Below, in pieces: positions 26,217 through 36,844 of a DNA stretch of 64,000 bases. Numbering within the stretch: the stretch's first letter is position 1; each line of letters begins with the position of its first letter. The stretch is taken from contig JAJPGT010000060.1 in the NCBI GenBank assembly GCA_021325655.1, positions 1 to 64,000 on the forward strand, given 5' to 3'. Source of the DNA: Pseudomonadota bacterium (lineage in GTDB: Bacteria; Chloroflexota; UBA6077; JAJPGT01). A program made the translations under genes and the position numbers. The notes under the pieces were generated by a model, which saw only the letters and a program-made list of their open reading frames with translations, was not told the DNA's origin and ran no database searches.

Positions 26217-26283
26217 GGGGGCGCCGATCCGCCAGCGCGAGCCCGGCCGGAAGCCGCCCACGCTCCACGTGCCGGCGTCTGTC

Positions 26284-26670
26284 CTAGTCGCCGTTGGTGG
26301 CTACCTGGCGCTCGGCGAGCAATGCGTCCACCCGGGCGACGAGCTCCCGCGGGTCAAACGGCTTGACCAGGTAGGAGCGGGCACCGCTGGCAAGACCCGC
26401 GGCGATCTCGCTCGCCCGCCCCCTCGCCGACAGCAGGATAGCCGGGATCTCCGCGGTCGCGGGATCTCGCCGCAGCAACTGGATCACCTCTGGGCCGCTC
26501 AGCCCTGGCATCATCACATCCAGCACCACCAGGTCTGGACGCTCGGCGCGGATCAGCTCTAGCGCGCTGTCGCCCGTGTCCGCCTCCAGCACAGTAGAGC
26601 CACGACGGTGCAAGGTGAAGACGAGCAGACGGCGAATGCCCGGCTCGTCATCCGCGACGACGATCCGCAT
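26284..26670 (-). CDS. Single-domain response regulator (CheY-like receiver)
   Basis: 128 residues, only a receiver domain: acidic pair DDE at 7-9, phospho-acceptor Asp51 in LVVLDVMMPGLSGPE, and Lys in YLVKPFDPRELV. There is no output domain, so it must act through protein contacts or in a phosphorelay. It lies 45 bp after the large PAS sensor kinase gene on the same strand and is its likely partner. The last residues (LAERQVATNGD) are ordinary. Confidence 0.88.
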   Translation of the reverse strand: MRIVVADDEPGIRRLLVFTLHRRGSTVLEADTGDSALELIRAERPDLVVLDVMMPGLSGPEVIQLLRRDPATAEIPAILLSARGRASEIAAGLASGARSYLVKPFDPRELVARVDALLAERQVATNGD

Positions 26671-26715
26671 AATGCTGTTCCTTTCTCCCCCTGAGATGCG
26701 CGGGGTGATCCCCCG

Positions 26716-29250
26716 CTATCGCCCGAGCTGGAGCGGCTCGGGGGCACGTTCCCACAGCAGAGGCTCGGCCTCCAGCGGCTCCGTGGCGACCGGGAGCGTG
26801 AAGCTGAAGGTGGAGCCTTCGCCCGGGACGCTGAAGACCGTCAGCCGCCCGCCGTGGAGCTCGACCAGCGAGCGGGTGATCACCAGCCCCAGGCCAGTCC
26901 CGCTCGCGTCGCGGGTGGCGCGGTTCCGGGCCCGGAAGAACCGGGTGAACAGCCGCGCCTGCTCGTCGGCCGTCAGGCCGACCCCGGTATCCTGCACGTC
27001 GATCCGTACCTGCTCTCCGTCGACCCGGGCCGACACGGTGATCCGGCCCTGGCGCGGGGTGTACTTGTGCGCGTTGGACAGCAGGTTGGTGAGGATCTGG
27101 GTCAGCCGGTCGCGATCGGCGAGCACGGCTGGCAGCCCGTCGCTCAGCTCCAGCGCGAGCACCTGTTGCTTCGCCTCGATCTGGGGGCGCAGGGTGCTGG
27201 CGACGTTGCGGACGACGCCGGCCAGTCCCAGCGGCGCGCAGCGCAGCTCCATCCGGCCGGACTCGAGCCGCGACAGGTCCAAGAGATCGCTGATGAGCGC
27301 GACGAGCCGATCGGTGTTGTCCTTGACAATACCGAGAAACTCACGCTGCTCGTCGTTCAGCTCGCCCACCTCGCCCGCCAGCAGCAGGTCCACGAAGCCC
27401 TTGATGGAGGTGAGCGGAGTGCGCAGCTCGTGGCTGGTGATGGAGACGAACTCGTCCTTCATCCGCTCCAGCGCCTTCCGCTCGCTGATGTCCACCGCCG
27501 CGCCGATGACACCTACCACGCGGCCGTCGTCATCGCGGACCGGGAGATAGCGCGCGTCGAAAGTCACCCCGCCGCGGTCGATCTCGCGGTGGACCGCCTC
27601 CCCCTGCAGGGCGCGCTGCACGCTGTCGACGATCGGCGAGTCGGGGGGATAGAGCGCAAAGATGGATTGCCCGACCGTCGCCCCCGGAGCGTGCTCGATC
27701 GCTTGCAGCCCCGCCCCTTCGGACACCGTGAAGACCCCATGCTGGTCGAAGCCATAGATGGCGATCGGAACGCTGGCGAGCGCCAGATGGAGGTACTGCT
27801 CGGCGCTGCGGAGCGCTGCCTCGGCGCGCTTCCGCTCGCTGATATCGCGGATCGCGGTGACGCACACCAGCCGGCCGCGGTATGAGAATGGCCGCGTCTG
27901 AAGCTCGATCGGGAAGCGGGTGCCGTCACGGCGCAGACCACTGGCCTCCAGGGCGCTCCCGCTGGCGGAATCCAGCTCGTCCCGGAGGGCGGGCTGGGCA
28001 TCGACCGCGATTAGGCGCAGCAGCGGCTGGCCGACCAGCTCGGCGGCGTCGTAGCCGAACAGGCGCGCGAGCGAGCCGTTGGCCACCAGGATCCGGTCGT
28101 TTTCGTGGATAGCGATCCCCTCTAGCGTCGCATCGGCCAGGTCACGGAAGCGCTGCTCGCTCTCCCGCAGCGCCTGCTGCGCCCGCTCCTGCGCCGCCTG
28201 GGACGCCTCGAGCGAGGCGAGCAGCTCGTTGATAACTCCACCCAGCGCCGCCAGCTCGTCGCGGCCATCCGCCAGGACGCGGGTGGACAGGTCTCCGCTG
28301 GCTACAACGTGCCCAACCTCACTGCTCAAGCGGGCGAGACGAACCAGGACGAGCCGCTCCACAAGGAGCAGGACCACCACCCCGAAGACTAGGCCAGCCG
28401 CGAGCAGGGAGGCGACCGAGTACAGCGCCGTCGCCCGGCCCCGGGCATACACCTCACGGGGCAGGTCGACCCGCAGCACGAGGATCGGCCGATCGGTGAC
28501 GTCGTTCAGCAGCGCGTACCCGGCAATCGTCTGCTCGTCTACGGGGCGGATGGCGATCGGCTGCGCTGCCGACAGCAGCGGCAGCGCCTCGCGGAATCCG
28601 GGCAGCGTCGCCGCGAGCTCGACCGGCTGGACGGTGAGCGCGAGATGGGTGGTAGTGCTGAGCAGCTTTACCTCCGCGCTGTCGAGCCGCCGCCCGAACA
28701 GCAGCGTTCCGCGCACCGGGCCCGTGTGGTCGCTTTTGACGATAGGGGCGGAGGCCACCAGGAACGGTCCATCTGGCAGCATGATGAGACCGGAGAGGCT
28801 GCTGGCAGCGAGAGAGTGGCGCAACAGCGGGGTGTCCGTTGACAGCAGGGCCACCAGGCCGGCTGGAGGATCCAGCGGCTGCTGGGCCTGGCGGTCGTAC
28901 CCCTGGGCGAAGACGATCGGCCCGGCCGCCTGGACGAAGGCCATCACATCAACGCGGTTGTTGACGTAGCTCGTGCTCGTCGCCAGGTTCGCCTGGAAGT
29001 ACTCGTCGTTCTGATCCTCGACGTAGCGGTACGTGTCGTCCCAGGTTGCCCAGTCGCGGGTCGTCCCCTCCAGGTCCTGCAGCTCGTGCGTCAGGGCACT
29101 CAGGGCGCGCTCGACGTCTCGCTGCGTGTCCGCCTGCTCCTGCTCGGCGAATCCGCCCTGGATGATGAGCCCTGAGGCAAGGTACTGGACGACGAACAGG
29201 GCGAGCAGGGTGATCCCGAGCAGACAAAGCGTCCGGGTCCGCAAGGTCAT
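26716..29250 (-). CDS. Membrane sensor histidine kinase: CHASE4, HAMP, two PAS, HisKA, HATPase
   Basis: 844 residues. A first membrane helix at about 7-30 is followed by an extracytoplasmic CHASE4-like sensor domain (TRDWATWDDTYRYVEDQNDE), a second helix (ASLLAAGLVFGVVVLLLVER), a HAMP linker, PAS 1 (RFRDLADATLEGIAIHENDR with a PAC end FSYRGRLVCVTAIRDISERK) and PAS 2 (YGFDQHGVFTVSEGAGLQAI). The H-box SITSHELRTPLTSIKG comes next, then an ATPase domain with NLLSNAHKYTPRQG and GTGLGLVITRSLVELHGG. It senses an outside signal, with possible internal tuning by PAS ligands, and presumably phosphorylates the receiver encoded next. The start is an ATG. Confidence 0.9.
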   Translation of the reverse strand: MTLRTRTLCLLGITLLALFVVQYLASGLIIQGGFAEQEQADTQRDVERALSALTHELQDLEGTTRDWATWDDTYRYVEDQNDEYFQANLATSTSYVNNRVDVMAFVQAAGPIVFAQGYDRQAQQPLDPPAGLVALLSTDTPLLRHSLAASSLSGLIMLPDGPFLVASAPIVKSDHTGPVRGTLLFGRRLDSAEVKLLSTTTHLALTVQPVELAATLPGFREALPLLSAAQPIAIRPVDEQTIAGYALLNDVTDRPILVLRVDLPREVYARGRATALYSVASLLAAGLVFGVVVLLLVERLVLVRLARLSSEVGHVVASGDLSTRVLADGRDELAALGGVINELLASLEASQAAQERAQQALRESEQRFRDLADATLEGIAIHENDRILVANGSLARLFGYDAAELVGQPLLRLIAVDAQPALRDELDSASGSALEASGLRRDGTRFPIELQTRPFSYRGRLVCVTAIRDISERKRAEAALRSAEQYLHLALASVPIAIYGFDQHGVFTVSEGAGLQAIEHAPGATVGQSIFALYPPDSPIVDSVQRALQGEAVHREIDRGGVTFDARYLPVRDDDGRVVGVIGAAVDISERKALERMKDEFVSITSHELRTPLTSIKGFVDLLLAGEVGELNDEQREFLGIVKDNTDRLVALISDLLDLSRLESGRMELRCAPLGLAGVVRNVASTLRPQIEAKQQVLALELSDGLPAVLADRDRLTQILTNLLSNAHKYTPRQGRITVSARVDGEQVRIDVQDTGVGLTADEQARLFTRFFRARNRATRDASGTGLGLVITRSLVELHGGRLTVFSVPGEGSTFSFTLPVATEPLEAEPLLWERAPEPLQLGR

Positions 29251-29470
29251 GGCAGCCTCCTCGGCACACTGCTCGGATGGGCCAGGCTACTGAGCTGTCA
29301 GGCGCTCAGAGCCGCACGTCCTGCAGTAGCGAGCGTGCTGCGAGGAGTATTGGTCACGGCCTGGCGCGAGCATAGGCCCCACCAGGTATCCATCCCGCGG
29401 TGGGTGTCGGGGCGAGGGCGGCCAGGCAGCATCCGAGCGCACGGCGGGCCGCTGTGGGTGCGCGGAGCGA

Positions 29471-30742
29471 TCAGGCGGGGGCGAACGCTCCAGCGCGCAC
29501 GTAGGGAATCGTCTGCGGCCCCTGCGGGAGCACCGCGACGCGTGGGCCATACTGGCAGGTGAGCGCCTCGACTGCGCGGGTGACGTCGTCGATCGGCTCG
29601 AACCAGGCGGCGCGGAGCTGTTCCGGGCTGAGCCCGCGCGCTTTCACCAGCACCCGCGCCTTCCGCTGGATCTGGGCCTGCACCTGCACCTGCCACTGGT
29701 CGTGGGCCTGGAAGCCGGGCTCGGCGAGCCGCTCCAGGAACGCCTCCGGCCCGAGCGCCTCGCGGAGCAGGTCCTTGTAGCGGCCGTGCTCGGGCAGCCC
29801 GTCGGCGCACTCGCTGGCGATGACGATAGCGCCACCCGGGCGGACGATCTGGGCCGCGGCGCTCATCCCCTTCACCGCCTGGTACAGGTTCTGGTCCAGT
29901 GGGTAGCCGGAGTTCGTCGTCACCACGACGTCATAGGGCCTGTCCACCGGCGCCATCGCGGTCTGGTGGGCGAAGGCGCAGCCGGCGGCGTGCGCCGCGA
30001 ACAGCTCCCCGGCGAACACCGCGGTGATCTCGTGGCGCTTGTTCAGCGTGACGTCGAGCGAGAAGTCCGGACGAGCGAGCGCGGCGATCGCCCGGGCCTC
30101 GTCGTGGACCGGGTTGCCGTGGGTGACTCCCCAGGTAGCATTGGGATGCGCGATGAACGCGGCGCCGTGCGTGTGCAGCACCGTCTCGATCGCCGCTAGA
30201 CCGGGACAGACCATCTTCGGCCCGCCGGAGAAACCGGCGAAGAAGTGCGGCTCGATGAAGCCGGTCAGGACCTTGACGTCCTGCTCCAGGAACTCCCGCT
30301 CGATCCAGGCCTCACCCCCAGTGGAGGCGACGCCCAGGTAGGCGTGCCGCGATCGGTCGAAGGCGTCGTGCTGCACGATGGGGAGGCTCCGGGCCAGCTC
30401 CGGCCCGAGCATCGCCTCCAGCTCCGCCGGGGTGCAGGCGCGGTGGGTGCCGGTGGCAACGAACAGCGTCACCCGGGTGCTGGGCGGCAGCTCTTCCAGG
30501 AGCACGGGCAGCACCCGCCACGAGGGCATCGGCCGGGTCACGTCGCAGATGACGATTCCAACGCGAGCGCCCGGCGGGACGAGAGCACGCAGCGGCGGCC
30601 CGGCCAGCGGCTCCCGCAGCGCTCGGCGCAGCGCTGCGGCTTCATCCGGCAGGCCGGGCAGGTCCTTCGGCTCCACGACGTCCGCGTGGTCGGGCAGCTC
30701 CACCTCCAGCCCATGCCGTCCATACGCCAGCGTCACCCGCAC
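29471..30742 (-). CDS. LarA-type nickel-pincer racemase family protein
   Basis: 423 residues from a GTG at 30742, chosen for GGGAGG 8 bases ahead; the open frame runs to 30931 without a site. The N-terminal DUF2088 domain has ICDVTRPMPSWRVLPVLLEE, VATGTHRACTPAELEAMLGP and VQHDAFD. The SGGPKMVCPG segment carries the Lys that in LarA holds the nickel-pincer cofactor, followed by HTHGAAFIAHPNATWGVTHG, with histidines of the active site. The family racemises or epimerises 2-hydroxyacids and sugars acids. LarB, LarC and LarE, needed to make the cofactor, are not in this window, so the activity depends on genes elsewhere. The substrate is uncertain. Confidence 0.85.
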   Translation of the reverse strand: MRVTLAYGRHGLEVELPDHADVVEPKDLPGLPDEAAALRRALREPLAGPPLRALVPPGARVGIVICDVTRPMPSWRVLPVLLEELPPSTRVTLFVATGTHRACTPAELEAMLGPELARSLPIVQHDAFDRSRHAYLGVASTGGEAWIEREFLEQDVKVLTGFIEPHFFAGFSGGPKMVCPGLAAIETVLHTHGAAFIAHPNATWGVTHGNPVHDEARAIAALARPDFSLDVTLNKRHEITAVFAGELFAAHAAGCAFAHQTAMAPVDRPYDVVVTTNSGYPLDQNLYQAVKGMSAAAQIVRPGGAIVIASECADGLPEHGRYKDLLREALGPEAFLERLAEPGFQAHDQWQVQVQAQIQRKARVLVKARGLSPEQLRAAWFEPIDDVTRAVEALTCQYGPRVAVLPQGPQTIPYVRAGAFAPA

Positions 30743-30940
30743 GCCGCCACCTCCCTGTCTTTGAAAGAATACCCGAGCGTGTGCCCGGCGCTCCGCACCC
30801 GGGCACCGCGCGCTCTGCGCCCGCGCGGTGCGGCGGCATCGCCCGCTGCCAGGGATTCTTGAGCCACACCACCTAAAGCCGCGTCGGGCAGCACGCGGCC
30901 GCGCTCCGCGGAGGCAGCCGCGCTGGCCCACCTCCAGCGC

Positions 30941-32014
30941 TCAGCTCGCCGTCGCCAGTGTCGGGATCGGCTCCGGCCCCAGGCGCTGCAGCGCCTCGAG
31001 CGCGTCGTCGAAGCTGTGGACGGGAATGACCTGAATGGAGCGCGCTGCCCGGCGCGCCTCATCGGCATCGTCCGCCGGCACCAGGAAGATCTCCAGCCCA
31101 TTGCGCTCCGCCGCGGCGACCTTCTCCGCTGCCCCGCCGACCGGGCCGACCGTACCGTCCAGCGCGATCGTGCCGGTCCCGGCGACGCGGTGGCCGTTGC
31201 CGAGCACGCCTGGAGTGAGCAGATCGTAGACGCCGAGCGCGAACATCAGCCCGGCTGATGGTCCGGTGATGTTGTCGCTCTGGATGGTTACCGGGAACGG
31301 CAGATGATAGTCGAATAGCTCGGTGAGCAGCATCGCTCCCACCATTGGCCGGCCCGGGTCGCTCGGGGATGGCACGGTGGTGAGGTCGAACTGGAGCGTC
31401 TGGTCCTCGCGCCGGACGGTTAGCCGGACCTGGTCACCCGGCCGCCGCGCGTGGACCTGCGTTACCAGGTCGACCACGGTCGGGGTGGGGATGCCGTCGA
31501 CCGCCTGGATGACGTCCCCCTCGCGGAGCACACCGTCGGCCGGCGACCGCGGGAGCACCGCCACAACCCGCGCGCCCTGCCCACCGACCTGGACCGGGAA
31601 GCCGGCGTGGCGCAGCGCTACCACGCTCGCTACCACCTTGCTCTCCTCCATGAGCTGGCGGTTGTAGGCGTCCACCTGCTCGCGTGGAATCCCTGGCGGC
31701 TCGATCTCGTCGCGGGGGACGATCTCCTCCACGCTCGGCCTCACCATGGCCTGCGCCCACTCCCCCCAGGTCAGCGGCTGGATGTTCACCACCGTGAAGT
31801 ACAGATTCCCGGCCGGCTGCCGGCGCTCCGGCGGCAGATCAACCCGCGGCACAACCGCGAGCGCATCGCCCGGGGTCATCAGCGCATAGCGGCTCGGCCA
31901 GTGGGCAGCCGTAGCGAGGAGGACAGCGACGGCCACGACCAGCGACAGGAACGCCGCGCCGCGGAGAAGGTGCACGCGGGAGCGGAACAGCAGGAAGCGA
32001 GCCTGTCGCTGCAT
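30941..32014 (-). CDS. PDZ-domain, Lon-like (S16) membrane serine protease, YlbL type
   Basis: 357 residues from an ATG at 32014 (a TTG at 32041 is possible). One N-terminal helix (GAAFLSLVVAVAVLLATAAH), then a PDZ domain around 150-240 (VVAVLPRSPADGVLREGDVI, AVDGIPTPTVVDLVTQVHAR), and the S16 catalytic domain with Ser in SDNITGPSAGLMFALGVYDL and Lys in VGPVGGAAEKVAAAERNGLE. The Ser-Lys dyad is complete. Lon's AAA+ ATPase part is absent, as in Bacillus YlbL/SdrC-like proteases that work at the membrane face. Length and order match that family. Confidence 0.88.
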   Translation of the reverse strand: MQRQARFLLFRSRVHLLRGAAFLSLVVAVAVLLATAAHWPSRYALMTPGDALAVVPRVDLPPERRQPAGNLYFTVVNIQPLTWGEWAQAMVRPSVEEIVPRDEIEPPGIPREQVDAYNRQLMEESKVVASVVALRHAGFPVQVGGQGARVVAVLPRSPADGVLREGDVIQAVDGIPTPTVVDLVTQVHARRPGDQVRLTVRREDQTLQFDLTTVPSPSDPGRPMVGAMLLTELFDYHLPFPVTIQSDNITGPSAGLMFALGVYDLLTPGVLGNGHRVAGTGTIALDGTVGPVGGAAEKVAAAERNGLEIFLVPADDADEARRAARSIQVIPVHSFDDALEALQRLGPEPIPTLATAS

Positions 32015-32270
32015 GGTGAACAATCCGCGCCGACCGGACAAAGGGGACGCCTGCGCGGTTGGCTACTCCGCGCCGCGTGCCGCCCGCAGTCCCCTCCCGG
32101 ATGCCTGGACCATCACCGTCTGGGCCGCTTCCGTCCGCCGCCTTGGTTCCACGCCAGACCACGGAGCACGCAATAGGCCGCCACCCGCTGCATGACAGCG
32201 GTTTCCCAGGCAGTGAAGCGTGTCCGGCATCGTCCTGTTCCTGGTGGCCACTCGCCTCTCAGCGCCCGAA

Positions 32271-33695
<1,425 letters not shown>

Positions 33696-33796
33696 CGAGG
33701 CTCCTCCTCCATCGCGGGCGGCCATCACATTCGGACAGCCAGCTAAGGAGATCGTAGCATGGCGAGAACACCCGGGCGGCGCCAGGCGGCGGGCAG

Positions 33797-34696
33797 TCAG
33801 CCGCGCGGCTCCGCCATCAGCTCGGCCTCGTCGGACTGGTCGCTCTCCCGCAGCCAGGCGGCGAAGAGCGCCAGAATCGCCACCAGGTAGATCGTGCCGG
33901 CCGGGATCCACATCACCAGCCCCGCCAACTGCTGGTCCTCCAGCGGCGTCAGCCCCCAAGGCGCGGTGGTGTCCGCGTAGGCCGGGTACCAGGGCGCCCG
34001 AGCGAAGGTGAGCAGGATGCCGAGTAGGCTACCCTGCACCGCCATGGTAAACAGGTACAGCACCGCGGCGCCGTAGCCGAGCCGGGGCCGCCCCTGGCGC
34101 TGGACGACCGGCCACCAGAACAGGAGCGCGGTGCCCAGGAAGCTCAGGTGCTCCAGCGCGTGGATGCCGTCCACGCGCAGCGCTGCCTGGTACAAGCTCG
34201 GCAGATGCCAGAGCCAGAGCGCCAGCGCGTGCAGCGTCCAGACGACAGCGGGCAGGGTGAGCAGACGCCAGAGGGGGCGGGCGACGCGCGAGCGCAGCCA
34301 CCAGCGACCGAGCCGGCGGCGCGAGCGGCGGGGCAGCGCCCACAGCAGCGGCAGGAGCGGGGCGCCGAGCGTGAGCAGCGGCGCGGCAACCAGGATCAGC
34401 AGCATGTGCTGCACCATGTGGGCGGAGAACAGCGCCGCGCCGAGTGCATCCAGCGGGCTGACCAGGGCGACGAACAGCGTCACCAGCCCGCCAGCGTACG
34501 CCGCGGTCTGCCAGGGCCGCGCCCCGTGACCCGCGCCGGCTCGACGCCAGAGCGCCCGCAGCCCCCGCAGGTACAGCCCCGCCGCCAGGGCGATCCCGGC
34601 CAGCACCGCCGGATCCCAGCTCCAGGCACCCCACAGGTCGCCCGGCTGGGGCGCGACAGCGGGGTGGACGAAGCTGGCGGCGAGGGTAGCGAGCAT
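33797..34696 (-). CDS. Cytochrome c oxidase assembly factor CtaG (caa3 type)
   Basis: 299 residues, seven hydrophobic segments. The ATG at 34696 is preferred over the GTG at 34708 because GGTGGAG lies 6 bases ahead of it. Family features are WDPAVLAGIALAAGLYLRGL, AAYAGGLVTLFVALVSPLDA, FSAHMVQHMLLILVAAPLLT (the His-rich helix), ALALWLWHLPSLYQAALRVD and HALEHLSFLGTALLFWWPVV; the conserved histidines probably handle copper for the CuB centre of the oxidase. Oxidase structural genes are not in the window. It is a single gene; the next gene, fumC, is 101 bp downstream. Confidence 0.9.
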   Translation of the reverse strand: MLATLAASFVHPAVAPQPGDLWGAWSWDPAVLAGIALAAGLYLRGLRALWRRAGAGHGARPWQTAAYAGGLVTLFVALVSPLDALGAALFSAHMVQHMLLILVAAPLLTLGAPLLPLLWALPRRSRRRLGRWWLRSRVARPLWRLLTLPAVVWTLHALALWLWHLPSLYQAALRVDGIHALEHLSFLGTALLFWWPVVQRQGRPRLGYGAAVLYLFTMAVQGSLLGILLTFARAPWYPAYADTTAPWGLTPLEDQQLAGLVMWIPAGTIYLVAILALFAAWLRESDQSDEAELMAEPRG

Positions 34697-34896
34697 GAAC
34701 GACTCCACCGAGCCCGGTCTGGCGCGTCCATCCGGGACGCGGAAAGCGCGGACAGCGCCGCTGTCACAGCCACCTCAGGTCCCTGCGCGGAGACACCGGG
34801 CATGGCGGCAGCCGCCGCCACGCTGCTCTGACGTTCTAGCATGGCGCGGACCGCGGCGGAGTGTTGGGCCGCCCGTTCGTCCAATTGAGCAAACGC

Positions 34897-34947
34897 TTGA
34901 CAGCCTCGGCGGCGCCTGTTAACATGCGCTAGAACGTGCGTTCTAGC
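34897..34947 (+). promoter_or_regulatory. lexA promoter with SOS box (LexA autoregulation site)
   Basis: TTGACA (34897-34902), 17 bp, then TAACAT (34920-34925) make a near-consensus sigma-70 promoter. Three bases later starts a 20-bp perfect palindrome GCTAGAACGTGCGTTCTAGC (34928-34947), which contains GAAC-N4-GTTC, the Bacillus/Actinobacteria-type LexA operator. It covers the expected transcription start, so bound LexA would block its own promoter. A half-site (GTTCTAGC, 34833-34840) further left lacks its partner. Confidence 0.88.
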
Positions 34948-34978
34948 AGGAGCGCGGCGTGCCAGAGGGGGCCTCTGA

Positions 34979-35602
34979 ATGCGAAAGCTCTCGGAGCGGC
35001 AAGAGCGCATCCGTGATTTCATCGCCGAGTTCACCGACGAGCACGGCTATCCGCCCAGCATCCGGGAGATCGGCCAGGCCGTCGGCATTTCGTCTACCTC
35101 CGTTGTCGACTACAACCTGCGCGTGCTCGAGCGCGAGGGGCTGCTGCGGCGGGACCGGGAGGTGTCGCGCGGGCTGGTGCCCTCTGGCCTGGCGCCGGCG
35201 CGCTCACGCACCGTCCGCGTCCCCATCGTCGGCCGCATCGCCGCGGGCCAGCCGATCGAGGCGATCGAGGGCAACCACGGGACGCTGGAATTCTCGTCGG
35301 AGCTGGTCGACGAGGGGTGCTACGCGCTGCGGGTCAAGGGCAAGTCGATGATCGAGGCGCTGATCGACGATGGCGACTTCGTCGTCATCCGGCCGCAGGA
35401 CAGCGCCGACAACGGTGACATCGTGGTGGCGCTCCTGCTAGACCAGAGCGCGCCGGAGGGCGTGGCGACGTTGAAGCGGCTGTACCGGGAGCGGAACCGG
35501 ATCCGGCTGGAGCCTGCCAACGCCACCATGGAGCCGATCTACGTCGACCCGGAGCACCTGCGGGTGCAGGGCCGGGTCGTCGCGGTGTTCCGCCAGTTGT
35601 AG
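34979..35602 (+). CDS. lexA: LexA, SOS-response repressor
   Basis: 207 residues. The winged helix-turn-helix (SIREIGQAVGISSTSVVDYN) lies at about 23-42 and recognises the operator; the cleavage region has RIAAGQPIEAIE with the Ala-Gly bond. The S24 peptidase part shows GKSMIEALIDDGDFVVIRPQ with the nucleophile Ser and VATLKRLYRE with the general-base Lys. RecA filaments on single-stranded DNA trigger self-cleavage and induce the SOS genes. The ATG follows GAGGGGG by 7 bases. A perfect LexA box stands in front, and the length fits the family. Confidence 0.95.
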   Translation: MRKLSERQERIRDFIAEFTDEHGYPPSIREIGQAVGISSTSVVDYNLRVLEREGLLRRDREVSRGLVPSGLAPARSRTVRVPIVGRIAAGQPIEAIEGNHGTLEFSSELVDEGCYALRVKGKSMIEALIDDGDFVVIRPQDSADNGDIVVALLLDQSAPEGVATLKRLYRERNRIRLEPANATMEPIYVDPEHLRVQGRVVAVFRQL

Positions 35603-35776
35603 CCGCCACCTGTCGCGAGCGCGGGGCCTGGCCGCGCACCCAGCGCCGTCGCGATAGGAGGTGTCCATGCGTGCTATCGTCGCGCGGCGCTCCCTGGCGG
35701 AGCTGGTCTGTCGCTTCCCATGCCCCCGCCACGTGGTCGCCGGCCCCGGTGCCCGGATTCCCGCCTCGCCGCGGCG

Positions 35777-36844
35777 CTACATCCGGCGGCGGAGGAGTAC
35801 CGCGACGCGCGCCACGGCCAGCTCGAGCTCCGCCTCTGGGTCGCGCTGGCCGGCCTTGATCGCCCGGTCCGCCTCGAGCAGCCGCTCGCAGGCGGCGTCG
35901 AGCTGCCGGGCGCTGAGCTGCCGGGCCAGCGGCTGCAGGCGCCGCAGCAGCCAGGGGCTGACCTCGAAGTCACGCGCCACCTCGTCGGGCGACAACCGCC
36001 GGCTGGCTGTCTCCTGGGCCACGAGCAGGCGGCGCACGTGCGCCGCGAGCTGCGGCAGCAGCCCGTCTACCCGAACGCCCCGCTCCAGCATCCCCCGCAG
36101 TCGGGCAAGTGCCTCGCCCGACCGTCCTTCCGTCACCGCGTCCAGGAGCGCAAAGACGTTCTCCTCGTGCAGGGTGGCCAGCAGCCGGACCTGCTCCGTG
36201 TCGAGCACCTGGCCGTCGGCATAGGCCGCCAGCTTCTCGAGCTCGGCGTCCAGGCGCGCCAGATCCGCGGCACGCAGGTACTCGAACAGGCGTACCGCGT
36301 CGTCGCGCAGCGCGCCGATCGCTTCGTCGCTCAGGCGCAGCCCTTTGTGCGCCGCACGCTGGCGGATCCAGCTCTCCAGCTCTTCGTTGCGCGGGCGGGG
36401 GAATTCCACCAGGCGGGCGCGCCCTCGCGGCAAGAGCGGCTCGACCCGGCGGCGATCCAGCCTGCCCTCAACGAGCACCAGGGTCGTGGTGGCGGGCAGC
36501 TCCGCCAGGATCCCCTTCAGCACTTCCGGCGGCGCCTCGCCGTTGGTCGCTGTGGCGGCGCTCTTCCCGGCCACCTTGCCCTTCTTGTCCACTGGGGCCA
36601 GCAGGCCCGACAGCAGGTTGTGCACCAGCACGAGCCGCCGCTCGGCCAGGAACGGCACCGTGGCGCAGATCGCGCGCAGCCGCGGCAGGTCTACCTCTTC
36701 AGCCTGGAGCTCATCCAGGTTGTACTCGCCGCCCGGCTCGGCGCGCCGCGCCTGCTTGAGCCGGCGGACCTCCTCGTCGCGGGTAAAGCTGTCGTCGCCG
36801 AACAGCACCAGGATGCGCGGCTCAGCCACGGATTCTCCAGGCAT
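35777..36844 (-). CDS. holA: DNA polymerase III delta subunit
   Basis: 355 residues, family length. The N-terminal RILVLFGDDSFTRDEEVRRL matches HolA's YLLYGDEPFL-like start, then VPFLAERRLVLVHNLLSGL and TTLVLVEGRLDRR follow; the C-terminal third (ARLDAELEKLAAYADGQVLD, NVFALLDAVTEGRSGEALAR and EVARDFEVSPWLLRRLQPLA) is typical of the lid and collar domains. It opens the sliding clamp within the clamp-loader complex. Its start overlaps the end of fdhD by 23 bp on the same strand, an arrangement that says more about packing than function. Confidence 0.9.
   Translation of the reverse strand: MPGESVAEPRILVLFGDDSFTRDEEVRRLKQARRAEPGGEYNLDELQAEEVDLPRLRAICATVPFLAERRLVLVHNLLSGLLAPVDKKGKVAGKSAATATNGEAPPEVLKGILAELPATTTLVLVEGRLDRRRVEPLLPRGRARLVEFPRPRNEELESWIRQRAAHKGLRLSDEAIGALRDDAVRLFEYLRAADLARLDAELEKLAAYADGQVLDTEQVRLLATLHEENVFALLDAVTEGRSGEALARLRGMLERGVRVDGLLPQLAAHVRRLLVAQETASRRLSPDEVARDFEVSPWLLRRLQPLARQLSARQLDAACERLLEADRAIKAGQRDPEAELELAVARVAVLLRRRM

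Noticed and set aside
33696..33959. N-terminal extension of fumC
   Set aside because: Gly/Arg-rich translation and no ribosome site; the ATG at 33695 has a strong site and the normal FumC start.
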